Part shown: piece after piece, positions 1-7,071 of the stretch | Position numbering within the stretch: the stretch's first letter is position 1 | Layout of the letters: the number at the start of each line of letters is the position of its first letter | Source of the DNA: CAIKKG01 sp037444725 | Lineage (GTDB): Bacteria; Patescibacteriota; Minisyncoccia; UBA6257; GWB1-50-10 | DNA: 23,843 nucleotides | Assembly: GCA_037444725.1 (NCBI GenBank) | Contig: JBBILW010000007.1 | Coordinates: 1 to 23,843 of the forward strand | Direction: 5' to 3' | The notes under the pieces: generated by a model | The model's input: only the letters and a program-made list of their open reading frames with translations | Databases searched by the model: none | Told to the model about the DNA's origin: nothing | Position numbers and translations under genes: made by a program

Positions 1-903
1 CAGGAGATCGGCGATGAGCTCGGCATTACGCGCGAGCGTGTCCGCCAGATTGAAGAGCAGGTGATTGCGAAGATTCGCGATCAGGTCCGCACGGGCGCGA
101 AAGAGCTTATCGACGCCGCAACCGCACACCTTAATTCGGTGGATGGAGTCCGCCGCGACGACACGTTCGTGGAAGAAATCAAGAAGGCGATTGGTGACGT
201 TGATACGAAATATATCGACCAGAAGCTCCGCTTCGTATTCCTTACTGCGGGTATTCCTCAATATCACAAAGAAGACGATGCGATGCACGCATATTGGTTT
301 GTGAACGAGAGCGCGCAGAAGCGTTTCGCGGATTTCACGAAGCAGATGACGCAGTTCTTCAAGAACAACGATCGCAACCAGATTTTGCGCGAGAAGACCT
401 ACTTGCCGATGTGCAAGGATCTCACTTCGTGCCACTTCCTTACGATTCCGAAACATTTCGGCGAGAACGTGTTCGGCGATATCGGTTTGCGCGAGTGGAC
501 CGAAATCGAGCCGAAGACCATCCGCGATAAAGCGTATTTGGTATTAAAGAAACACGGCCAGCCCCTTCACTTCGAAGGCGTGGCGAAATCCATCAATGAT
601 TTCGGCCTCGACAAGAAGCGCGCGCACGTGCAGACGGTGCATAACGAGCTCATCAAGGACGAACGTTTCGTGCTTGTAGGCCGCGGCATGTACGGATTGC
701 GCGAGCATGGCTTCGAGCCGGGAACGGTGCGCGAGGTCATCGTGTCGCTTTTGAAGAAGCACGGGCCGCTCGCATCGGGAGAAGTGGTGCAGCTTGTAAA
801 TAAACAGCGCTTCCTCAAAGAAAACACCATTCTTTTGAGTCTTCAGAACCGCAAGCACTTCAAGCGTCTTGAAAATAACAAGTACTTCATCAAAGAAGCG
901 TAA
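1..903 (+). CDS. Sigma-70 region 4-like / HARE-HTH transcription factor (5' end outside window)
   Basis: The reading frame is open from base 1, so the start lies upstream; the GTG at 61 is internal. The first 20 visible codons give QEIGDELGITRERVRQIEEQ, the recognition helix of sigma-70 region 4. A middle section (about residues 50-150 of the 300 visible) is not recognised. Residues about 175-235 (DKAYLVLKKHGQPLHF... GMYGLREHG) look like a HARE-HTH winged helix, the fold also found in the RNA polymerase delta subunit, and a second winged-helix-like segment (TVREVIVSLLKKHGPL) ends the protein. Such sigma-like HARE-HTH proteins are, as I recall, common in CPR genomes. It probably binds promoter DNA and/or RNA polymerase. 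Whether it is a complete sigma factor cannot be decided, because regions 1-3 would lie outside the window. A terminator follows the TAA at once. Confidence 0.82.
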   Translation, partial: QEIGDELGITRERVRQIEEQVIAKIRDQVRTGAKELIDAATAHLNSVDGVRRDDTFVEEIKKAIGDVDTKYIDQKLRFVFLTAGIPQYHKEDDAMHAYWFVNESAQKRFADFTKQMTQFFKNNDRNQILREKTYLPMCKDLTSCHFLTIPKHFGENVFGDIGLREWTEIEPKTIRDKAYLVLKKHGQPLHFEGVAKSINDFGLDKKRAHVQTVHNELIKDERFVLVGRGMYGLREHGFEPGTVREVIVSLLKKHGPLASGEVVQLVNKQRFLKENTILLSLQNRKHFKRLENNKYFIKEA

Positions 904-911
904 GGAGCAGA

Positions 912-948
912 AAAATCCCGTCTTTCAACCGAAAGGCGGGATTTTGTT
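912..948 (+). terminator. Rho-independent terminator after the sigma-like gene
   Basis: A 15-bp stem (912-926 with 931-945, one G-T wobble) closes a four-base AACC loop. The 3' arm ends in TTTT followed by GTTT. It starts eight bases after the TAA of the upstream gene. The A-rich 5' arm gives it some symmetry, but there is no convergent gene here. Confidence 0.85.
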
Positions 949-970
949 TGGAAGTCGTTTCGTGTAGAAT
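944..970 (+). promoter_or_regulatory. Weak candidate promoter for the 989 gene
   Basis: TAGAAT at 965-970 could be a -10 box, with TTGTTT (944-949) as a poor -35 at a short 15-bp spacing that overlaps the preceding terminator. Transcription would begin around 977, giving a leader of about 12 nt. The placement after a terminator is the main argument; the boxes themselves are weak. Confidence 0.3.
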
Positions 971-988
971 TAATGGAAGAGACGCGCT

Positions 989-2389
989 ATGTTCAAGAAT
1001 TTATTTGAACACATTGCAGAATTTATCGGAGAACTTTTTTCCCATTGGGAAGTGTGGTTGTTTATTGTCGTTTTCGGCTCTTCACTCCCGCTTTTGAACC
1101 CGAATGAGATACCCGCATTTTTTATCGCGTTCATCAAATACACCTGGTGGTTTTGGCTGTTCTTCATAATCCTCGAAATACTGAAGCCGATGGTGCTATA
1201 TGTACAGCAGCAGAAATTTAAGGCTAAGGAGACTGCGCCCGAAAAATACGTCTTATTTGAAATTCGTATTCCTCGCGAATTGGAAAAGAGCGCGAAATCA
1301 ATGGAACACGTGTTCCAGACACTTCACGGTCTCGGTAATGCTCCCGGAGATTGGCGTGGCAAGTGGATTGATGGGGAAGTGCCTCTGTGGTTTTCACTGG
1401 AAATCGTAAGTATCGGGGGCGAGATACATTTCTATCTTCGTATGCCGAAAAAACACGCAAACCTCACCGAGGTCGCGTTCTTTTCGCAGTATTCCGACGT
1501 GGAGATTACCGAGGTGAAGGATTATATGAGGGATTTGCCCGCAACGACTGCGGAGCTCTATGCATTGGGCATGGATATGTGGGGCACTGAATTCATTCTC
1601 GCAAAAGAGGGGGCATACCCGATTAAAACGTACCCGATGTTCGAGACCGGCACGTCAGAACGCCAGATTGATCCGTTGTCCGCATTTTTAGAAACACTCG
1701 CCAAATTAAAACAGGGCGAAACGGCCATTGTGCAGATTCTTATTTCTCCCGCAGATAAATCCTGGTCAAAGAAATATGAGGAAATATTGGCGAAGCTGCG
1801 CACCCCCGAAATGGTAGATACGGGAGGCGAGTCAAAGTCTCCGCTCGCGCATACCGCGAAAAAGACGGAAATAATCAATGCGGTCGAAAATAAGCTCACG
1901 AAGCCCGCGTTCAACGCGGTGGTGCGCTTGAGCTATATGTCGCCCGGAACAATCTTGAAGGAGGGCTCGGGATTTGCGCGCGGCGGTATTACGGGAGCGT
2001 TCAATCAGTACAGCGCGCCCAATCTCAATGCGTTTAAAGGCAATTCCGGTACCGCAACGAAGGCGGATAAGTGGAAATTTCCGTATACGTCGGTCAACAA
2101 GCGTCTTGAATATAGGAAGCAGCGCTTTTTGCATAATGTGCGCGACCGCGTGAATCCTCCGGAAACATATGCCGCACGCCTCTTCTCGTCATATCTTTCG
2201 GATATGAACTTTGCGACTGTTTCCTACGAACTTGCGACCGACGAGCTTGCAACCATTTTTCATCCGGCACCGACGGGCGTGCTTACCGCGCCTCATATGC
2301 GCCGCGTGGAGAGCAAGAAGGCGGGACCGCCCGCAGGCCTCGACATCTTCGGCGAAGAGGAAGATTTGGAAAAATTCAAAAGAAAATAG
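989..2389 (+). CDS. Two-TM membrane protein with large soluble domain (CPR conjugation-ATPase N-domain-like)
   Basis: 466 residues. Two hydrophobic segments near the N-terminus (about 21-36 and 43-72, rich in Trp and Phe) are followed by a cytosolic-looking alpha/beta region. The section from about residue 88 to 175 (VLFEIRIPRELEKSAKSMEH; IHFYLRMPKK; FSQYSDVEI) resembles the domain that precedes the HerA/VirB4/TraG-like ATPase in many CPR proteins (a DUF8128-type domain, from memory). No Walker A or B motif is present, so this protein has no motor of its own. Start choice: ATG 989 has GGAAGAG (975-981) seven bases upstream. It is two bases from the next gene and presumably co-transcribed with it. 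The function is unknown; a scaffold or partner for a membrane ATPase is speculation. Confidence 0.7.
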   Translation: MFKNLFEHIAEFIGELFSHWEVWLFIVVFGSSLPLLNPNEIPAFFIAFIKYTWWFWLFFIILEILKPMVLYVQQQKFKAKETAPEKYVLFEIRIPRELEKSAKSMEHVFQTLHGLGNAPGDWRGKWIDGEVPLWFSLEIVSIGGEIHFYLRMPKKHANLTEVAFFSQYSDVEITEVKDYMRDLPATTAELYALGMDMWGTEFILAKEGAYPIKTYPMFETGTSERQIDPLSAFLETLAKLKQGETAIVQILISPADKSWSKKYEEILAKLRTPEMVDTGGESKSPLAHTAKKTEIINAVENKLTKPAFNAVVRLSYMSPGTILKEGSGFARGGITGAFNQYSAPNLNAFKGNSGTATKADKWKFPYTSVNKRLEYRKQRFLHNVRDRVNPPETYAARLFSSYLSDMNFATVSYELATDELATIFHPAPTGVLTAPHMRRVESKKAGPPAGLDIFGEEEDLEKFKRK

Positions 2390-2391
2390 TC

Positions 2392-2952
2392 ATGACCCAA
2401 TTCAATTTTCCATTCGGCGTGGTGAGCGGAATAGAGCGCATTTTCAATGCGATTATAAACAATGTGGAGTGGATGCGCATATACAATGTTGCGCACGTCA
2501 TTTTCATCATTTTGAATCTTGTCGGGATCTGGCTCATTGTTTTCTACCTTCAAAAGGCATTGTCGTTTCGCGTAAAAATAGATTTGCGCACGCTGCCCCC
2601 TGACGTTGCGGAAATATTGAAGCGTGCGGGCGTGAGAGAGCGCTTTGCGGGCCGCTGGGAAGATGTGCGCAAGAATGCTCCCGCATCATACCGAGATGCG
2701 ATTATTGGCGCAGATGCTCTTATCGACGCGTTGCTGCTTGAGGCAAATTTTTCCGGCCGTGATACTGCGGAGCGCTTTGGGAAGCTCAATCGCCTTGGAC
2801 TTCGCCGCTCAACTGTAAATGGAATATTTGAAGCGCACCGATTGCGCAACAGAGTCGCGCACGAAGCGTCATTCGTGCCGAGTCAGCGCGTGGCAGAACG
2901 CGCGTTGGACCATTACGCAAAATTCCTTGCCGAAGTAAAAGTGATAGCATAA
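2392..2952 (+). CDS. TM-anchored HEPN-like protein
   Basis: 186 residues. One transmembrane helix (about 32-53) is followed by a helical domain. Near the C-terminus, HRLRNRVAHE contains R152-x4-H157, the Rx4-6H pattern of HEPN domains, with an earlier helix ADALIDALLLEA typical of HEPN/DUF86-like folds. I recall proteins of this build (TM plus 'EAHKLRNRIAHE') as widespread hypothetical proteins in Parcubacteria. In nuclease HEPN families the R and H are catalytic, but many HEPN-like proteins are not nucleases, so RNase activity is only a possibility. There is no antitoxin-like partner next to it. ATG 2392 follows the upstream TAG by two bases with no Shine-Dalgarno, which suggests translational coupling. 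Confidence 0.7.
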   Translation: MTQFNFPFGVVSGIERIFNAIINNVEWMRIYNVAHVIFIILNLVGIWLIVFYLQKALSFRVKIDLRTLPPDVAEILKRAGVRERFAGRWEDVRKNAPASYRDAIIGADALIDALLLEANFSGRDTAERFGKLNRLGLRRSTVNGIFEAHRLRNRVAHEASFVPSQRVAERALDHYAKFLAEVKVIA

Positions 2953-2981
2953 CGGCACCGAGAACATATTTTGAGTGCTGC

Positions 2982-2990
2982 TGATATAAT
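2982..2990 (+). promoter_or_regulatory. Extended -10 promoter for the FtsA/PilM-like gene
   Basis: TGATATAAT is a perfect extended -10 (TGn plus TATAAT, 2985-2990). No good -35 is seen at 16-18 bp. Transcription would start near 2997, so the mRNA would begin about four bases before ATG 3001. This supports 3001 over the in-frame ATG at 2989, which lies inside the -10 box, and over the TTG at 2971. Confidence 0.6.
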
Positions 2991-3000
2991 GGTAGGAGAG

Positions 3001-4155
3001 ATGAATCGAATTCTGGACGCACTCCCATTCGTAAAACATACGATAAAGAACACGCTCTTCCTCGAACAATCGGAAGGGTGTGTTGCGTGCGCGCATATTG
3101 CGGAGAATGTTGCGCGGAAATCATACTCCTTCAGCGCGTTCCGGCATTATGCATCGCTTGATGAAGCGCTCGCATCGCGAAGTGTTGCAGGGGGGTACGA
3201 TGCGGCGTTGCTCGTATGCGATGCGACGCACGCGGCGACAGTAAGAGGAACCGTGCGTATTCAAAGAGAAAATCCGGAGGAGCCGATAGCCGAAGCCGAG
3301 CTCGATGCGGTGCTGTTTCGCGCGTTATGGAGTTTTTTAAACCGGTTCAGGCCGCTTGCCGCGGTAAAACTTAATGTGAGCGAGCTTGATTTGGTGGTCG
3401 CAAACATCGCCGTCTGCGGTGTCCGCATTCACGAACATAAGGTATTCAATCCAATAGATTTCAGGGGAAAAGAGCTGGTAATCGAGTTCAGGGGGACATT
3501 CGTGCCGCGTGCCCTCGTTTCAGCAATCGAAAAAATATCATCTCGCGTAAAAGAGCCGGTGGTGGCAGTAGAGCGCGGCGCAATCCTTTCTGAGATGCTG
3601 GGAGAAGACGCGATTTGTATAGATATACGCGACAGCGTCGCTGATATTTACCGATCGTACGCTGACGAGACCGCGCATATCGGGCGAAGCGAATGGGGCA
3701 CAAAAAATATCTCCGAAAAACTTGGCATATATTTTGGTGTGCCTAACGCAATTGTGAGTGATGTGTTAAAACGCTATACTAAGAACCAGATATCTGAAAA
3801 GGTGAGAAATGCGGTGAGTGGACTTGCGAGAAAGGAGATTGCCGCGCTTCGCGAGTCTGTGGAGGGAGTATTGAAGCGCGCCCATGCGGAAAAACGCTTG
3901 CCAATTCGCTTCACGGTTCATGCACAGGGCGGGTTTCCTTCGGAGTTAATTGGGGACGCACGCATGCATGAAATGAAGATATGGGAAGAGGAAAAGCAGG
4001 CCGCACCTCATGCACAGAAAGCGGTCCGTGCGGCGCTTTCAAGAGAAGAAGAGGAGATGGTGGCGCTAATGCACTATCCGTACGTGGATCCGCAGTATGC
4101 GTTTTTGAATCAGTTCTTGCATCGGCGGGTGAAATGGCTGGTTCCGCACGAATAA
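3001..4155 (+). CDS. FtsA/PilM-like actin-fold protein with degenerate ATP site
   Basis: 384 residues, no TM segment. Residues about 117-180 (LNVSELDLVVANIAVCGVRI, then HEHKVFNPIDFRGKELVIEF) have the SHS2-like pattern of FtsA/PilM, in which a 'NPIGLRGK'-type turn is typical. The segment at 206-216 (CIDIRDSVADI) lies where the phosphate-2 motif DIGGxTTD would be; the glycines and threonines are gone, so ATP binding in the normal way is unlikely. A long charged helix follows (about 265-305). In envelope systems, FtsA/PilM proteins sit under the membrane and link to TM partners; here the next gene, 12 bases downstream, encodes such a membrane protein. Assignment rests on motif shape only. Start chosen at ATG 3001 from the promoter position. 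Confidence 0.55.
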   Translation: MNRILDALPFVKHTIKNTLFLEQSEGCVACAHIAENVARKSYSFSAFRHYASLDEALASRSVAGGYDAALLVCDATHAATVRGTVRIQRENPEEPIAEAELDAVLFRALWSFLNRFRPLAAVKLNVSELDLVVANIAVCGVRIHEHKVFNPIDFRGKELVIEFRGTFVPRALVSAIEKISSRVKEPVVAVERGAILSEMLGEDAICIDIRDSVADIYRSYADETAHIGRSEWGTKNISEKLGIYFGVPNAIVSDVLKRYTKNQISEKVRNAVSGLARKEIAALRESVEGVLKRAHAEKRLPIRFTVHAQGGFPSELIGDARMHEMKIWEEEKQAAPHAQKAVRAALSREEEEMVALMHYPYVDPQYAFLNQFLHRRVKWLVPHE

Positions 4156-4167
4156 ATTTCGCACAAT

Positions 4168-5760
4168 ATGAGAGAAGAACCAAAAATATTCCTTGGAAGA
4201 ACCGACGACCTCGACACTGCCGTCGATAAGATAATCCATGCGCGAGGGGGAGCGGTAATAATTAATATTCCGAAAAATTCGGTCATCGGCAGCTCGGTTG
4301 CGAATTTTCACGTGCTGAAACGCGAGAGTCTGACCGCGGAGAAAAAACTTACTATAGAGTCGGTGGATGACCGCGTGCTCGAACTTGCGGCGCTCGCGAA
4401 GATTACCGCCTCGAATCCTATTTTCATGAAAACGCAGGAGCGCCCCTCAATGGACATAGTCCGGAGAACGCCAAAGACCGAAAAACGGCCGGCAAAAGAA
4501 GAAAAAGAAATCCATGTCCGCGATGAGGGGAACGAATCGGAAGAAGAGGTGTCGCTGTGCATCGATACGAAGGCGTTTCCGCGGAGAACGGAGCAGTTTG
4601 TGTATGAGAAGGAGCCTTCGCGCATGCGGCGCACCATTCTTGTTTCGGTGATTCTGTTAAGCGTTGCGGGCGCTGCGTGGGGAGCCTTCACGCAGCTTCC
4701 GCGGGCCACCGTCACCCTGGAACTGAAGCGCCGCGAGGTCCCCATCAACGAGAGTGTTGAAATAAGCAAAAAATACAGCGAAGTGTCGACGAGCGCGGCG
4801 AATCTGCAAATTCCCGGGGAGCTTTTTACGAAGGCAGGAGTGCTGCTCATGGATTTCCCCGCAAGCGGAGTGGCGAAGGTAAACAATAAAGCAGCCGGTT
4901 CAATTACGATTTACAATGCATATAGCTCGGCGCCCCAGCAACTCGTGGCGCTCACGCGGTTTGAGACTCCGGACGGAAAGATATTCAAGCTCGACAAGCA
5001 GATAACGGTTCCGGGAGCAAAAATAGTGAACGGGAAAATAGAAGCTTCTTCGATTGATGCGACGGTTACTGCGAGCGAGGCGGGCGAAGCCTATAACATT
5101 GGACCGGTTACAAAATGGACCATCCCCGGTTTTAAGGGAACGCCGCGATTTGCGGGTTTCTATGGTGTTTCGGTTTCAGGCATGACGGGCGGCGTAGTGG
5201 GGGAGCGTTCGGTACCGTCGGCAGAAGATAAAACCAACGGCGAAAAGAAGGTGGAGGATGCGTTGCACACATCGCTCGAACAGCTGCTTACTGCGATGGC
5301 GGGCCCGTATATGGCGTTGCCTGGAAGCACAAGGTTTCTCGTGACGACCGACAATGTGCAATTGGGCGGTAAGGACGAGGGGAAGTTCGGCATCTACATG
5401 GAAGGAGAAATCCGCAAAATAGTATTTGACGAAACAATGCTTAAAAATGCCATTGTTGCAAAGGCGCAGGGGAGTGACAAAACGAGCGAAAAAATCGCGG
5501 ACATGACGCTGCAATATAGCGAGCCTACCTATGATTTTCAGAGCGGTACCATCGACGTACGTGCGACGGGGACGGTGGTATTCGCAGCAAATATTGATAC
5601 CGATGCATTAAGGACGCAATTGTCGGGTGCCGATGAAGCTGCAGCGCGCGCTTCGCTTTCCGAGCTTAAGGGTTTGAATAATGGCACGCTTGAGCTGTGG
5701 CCGTTCTGGGTGCATAGCGTGCCGAGCGACCCCGCAAAGCTCTCCATCGTAATAAAGTAG
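4168..5760 (+). CDS. Baseplate J-like single-TM membrane protein (CPR type)
   Basis: 530 residues. Residues 1-95 form a soluble alpha/beta domain (PKIFLGRTDDLDTAVDKI; AVIINIPKNSVIGSS). A charged linker (about 100-150, rich in Glu, Lys, Arg) leads to one TM helix (about 156-175). The large C-terminal part should lie outside the membrane; it contains GSITIYNAY, LVALTRFETPDGKIFKLD and a VPG turn, a pattern I recall from CPR proteins annotated as baseplate J/gp47 family. That family name comes from phage tail baseplates, but there are no other tail genes here, so a cell-envelope role is more likely than a prophage. It pairs with the FtsA/PilM-like gene upstream. No terminator is seen after the TAG. 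Confidence 0.68.
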   Translation: MREEPKIFLGRTDDLDTAVDKIIHARGGAVIINIPKNSVIGSSVANFHVLKRESLTAEKKLTIESVDDRVLELAALAKITASNPIFMKTQERPSMDIVRRTPKTEKRPAKEEKEIHVRDEGNESEEEVSLCIDTKAFPRRTEQFVYEKEPSRMRRTILVSVILLSVAGAAWGAFTQLPRATVTLELKRREVPINESVEISKKYSEVSTSAANLQIPGELFTKAGVLLMDFPASGVAKVNNKAAGSITIYNAYSSAPQQLVALTRFETPDGKIFKLDKQITVPGAKIVNGKIEASSIDATVTASEAGEAYNIGPVTKWTIPGFKGTPRFAGFYGVSVSGMTGGVVGERSVPSAEDKTNGEKKVEDALHTSLEQLLTAMAGPYMALPGSTRFLVTTDNVQLGGKDEGKFGIYMEGEIRKIVFDETMLKNAIVAKAQGSDKTSEKIADMTLQYSEPTYDFQSGTIDVRATGTVVFAANIDTDALRTQLSGADEAAARASLSELKGLNNGTLELWPFWVHSVPSDPAKLSIVIK

Positions 5761-5767
5761 GCGGCTA

Positions 5768-5796
5768 TTGACTTCATTCACGTTTATCCATATAAT
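5768..5796 (+). promoter_or_regulatory. Strong sigma-70-type promoter of the infA-rpsI operon
   Basis: TTGACT (5768-5773), 17-bp spacer, TATAAT (5791-5796). Transcription would begin near 5803, giving infA a leader of about 22 nt. A second, weaker pair (TTTATC 5783-5788, 17 bp, TATAAA 5806-5811) overlaps it and would start near 5818, about seven bases before the ATG. This is the best-matching promoter in the window, as expected for a ribosomal protein operon. Confidence 0.8.
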
Positions 5797-5824
5797 TGAA
5801 CTCGCTATAAACATACATAGCTAA

Positions 5825-6049
5825 ATGGGTCAAGAAAAAGACAGATTGATAAATCGGAACGGTGTCGTGCAGGAAGCACTGCCAGGGCTCCTCTTCCGAG
5901 TGACTCTTGAAGGTGCTACCGAGCCGATACTCGCGCACCTCGGCGGTAAGCTGAAACTGCATCGCATCAGGGTTATCCCGGGCGATAAAGTGGTCGTAGA
6001 AATGACCCCCTATGACGAACGAAGGGGCCGTATAGTGCGGAGGTTGTAA
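5825..6049 (+). CDS. infA: Translation initiation factor IF-1
   Basis: 74 residues, close to the 72 usual for IF-1. The OB-fold sequence is plain: GVVQEALPGLLFRVTLEG, ILAHLGGKLKLHRIRVIPGD, and the ending SPYD-like TPYDERRGRIV. IF-1 binds the 30S A-site and works with IF-2 and IF-3 during initiation. It heads the ribosomal operon, as in many bacteria where infA and rpmJ precede rpsM. No Shine-Dalgarno is seen before ATG 5825. Confidence 0.97.
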   Translation: MGQEKDRLINRNGVVQEALPGLLFRVTLEGATEPILAHLGGKLKLHRIRVIPGDKVVVEMTPYDERRGRIVRRL

Positions 6050-6063
6050 AATTAAGAAGAGTT

Positions 6064-6102
6064 GGGTAGTATAGTGCTACTCGAAAAAAGCGCATTTTTT
6101 TT
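6064..6102 (+). promoter_or_regulatory. Small hairpin and T8 tract in the rpmJ leader
   Basis: GGGTAG (6064-6069) can pair with CTACTC (6077-6082, one wobble). It is followed by A6, GCGCA and a run of eight T (6095-6102) that abuts the rpmJ ATG. It could act as a weak terminator/attenuator or simply as an unstructured U-rich ribosome entry site. TATAGT (6070-6075) in the loop could also be a -10 box, but no -35 is well placed. Confidence 0.3.
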
Positions 6103-6216
6103 ATGAAAGTACGATCATCAGTAAAAAAGATATGTATGAAATGTAAGACCGTCCGTCGCAAGGGACGCGTCTATGTGATTTGCGAAAATAAGAAACACAA
6201 ACAAAGGCAAGGTTAA
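6103..6216 (+). CDS. rpmJ: Ribosomal protein bL36
   Basis: 37 residues: MKVRSSVKKICMKCKTVRRK, then GRVYVICENKKHKQRQG. The zinc ligands C11, C14, C27 and H32 (C-x2-C-x12-C-x4-H) are all present, so this is the zinc-binding form. It lies 53 bases after infA and six before rpsM. A run of eight T lies just before the ATG, and there is no Shine-Dalgarno. Confidence 0.96.
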   Translation: MKVRSSVKKICMKCKTVRRKGRVYVICENKKHKQRQG

Positions 6217-6222
6217 ATAATC

Positions 6223-6606
6223 ATGAGAATCGTTGGTGTAAATATTCCGGATAATAAGAAAGTGGGAATCGCGCTCGCGTACCTTTATGGTATTGGGCGT
6301 ACACGTGCTGAGCGCATCGTTGCGGAATCGAAGATAGACGCAAAGAAGCTCGCAAAGGAGCTCACGCAGGATGACATCAACAAGATTCAATCGATTATGG
6401 AGAAGAACTTCAAGATCGAGGGTGAATTGCGCCAGGTTATCAAGCACAACATCGCGCGCATGAAGGAAATCAAAGCGTATCGCGGTGTGAGGCACTTGCG
6501 CCGCTTGCCCGTGCGAGGACAGCGCACGAAGACGAATTCCCGCTCGGTCCGCGGAAACGTCAGAAAGACTGCAGGAAGCGGAAAGCGTAAGGTAGAGCTG
6601 AAGTAA
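6223..6606 (+). CDS. rpsM: Ribosomal protein uS13
   Basis: 127 residues. The start MRIVGVNIPDNKKVGIALAY and the helix-two-turns-helix YGIGRTRAERIV are typical, as is the C-terminal tail with RGVRHLRRLPVRGQRTKTN and a lysine/arginine-rich end that threads between rRNA and A/P-site tRNAs. S13 sits in the 30S head and contacts L5 in bridge B1b. ATG 6223 lies six bases after rpmJ with no Shine-Dalgarno, so translation is probably coupled or depends on an unstructured leader. Confidence 0.97.
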   Translation: MRIVGVNIPDNKKVGIALAYLYGIGRTRAERIVAESKIDAKKLAKELTQDDINKIQSIMEKNFKIEGELRQVIKHNIARMKEIKAYRGVRHLRRLPVRGQRTKTNSRSVRGNVRKTAGSGKRKVELK

Positions 6607-6617
6607 ACACTAACCAC

Positions 6618-7067
6618 ATGGGAAAGAAAAAAGTAGCAAAAGAATCGAACGAGAAAGTCCTTAAAGAGTCCGCGGGCGTGGACAATGCCGTTGCTGAAGT
6701 AAAGCAATCGGGCAAGTTGCGCGTGGAGAAGGGCAAAGTGTTCATTCAGGCTTCTTTGAACAACACCATCATGACGGTAACCGACGAAAAGGGAAACACG
6801 GTAGCGTGGCTCTCCGCCGGTTCGCTCGGCTTTAACGGCCCGAAGAAGGCGACGCCGTTCGCGGGTTCCAAAGTTGCGGAAGCGATTGCGGAAAAGGTGA
6901 AGAAATCAGGTCCCATTAAGATTGACGTGCTTGTGCGCGGTATCGGCAAGGGCCGCGATTCTGCGGTACGTTCGCTCGCAGCAAAGGGTTTTGAAATACT
7001 TTCCATCAAAGATGTCACTCCGGTTCCTCACAACGGCCCGAAGCCGCGCAAGGTAAGGAGAATTTAA
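6618..7067 (+). CDS. rpsK: Ribosomal protein uS11
   Basis: 149 residues, about 20 longer than E. coli S11 because of a charged N-terminal extension (residues 1-35, GKKKVAKESNEKV...). The core is clear: ASLNNTIMTVTDEKGNTVAW, GFNGPKKATPFA, and the ending VTPVPHNGPKPRKVRRI. S11 lies on the 30S platform near the Shine-Dalgarno/anti-Shine-Dalgarno helix. Eleven bases after rpsM; no Shine-Dalgarno. Confidence 0.97.
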   Translation: MGKKKVAKESNEKVLKESAGVDNAVAEVKQSGKLRVEKGKVFIQASLNNTIMTVTDEKGNTVAWLSAGSLGFNGPKKATPFAGSKVAEAIAEKVKKSGPIKIDVLVRGIGKGRDSAVRSLAAKGFEILSIKDVTPVPHNGPKPRKVRRI

Positions 7068-7071
7068 TACA

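Noticed and set aside
2971..3000. TTG 2971 or ATG 2989 as start of the FtsA/PilM-like gene
   Set aside because: Both lie upstream of or inside the extended -10 box at 2982-2990, so they would not be in the mRNA made from it. ATG 3001 fits.
4308..4886. 192-codon open frame on the minus strand
   Set aside because: It lies wholly inside the baseplate-J-like gene, is Ser/Arg-rich in the way of antisense frames, has no recognisable motif and no promoter or start context.
4168..5760. Prophage or phage-tail island suggested by the baseplate-J resemblance
   Set aside because: No other tail, capsid, integrase or lysis gene is near, and the protein has a TM anchor. This family is found in CPR chromosomes outside prophages.
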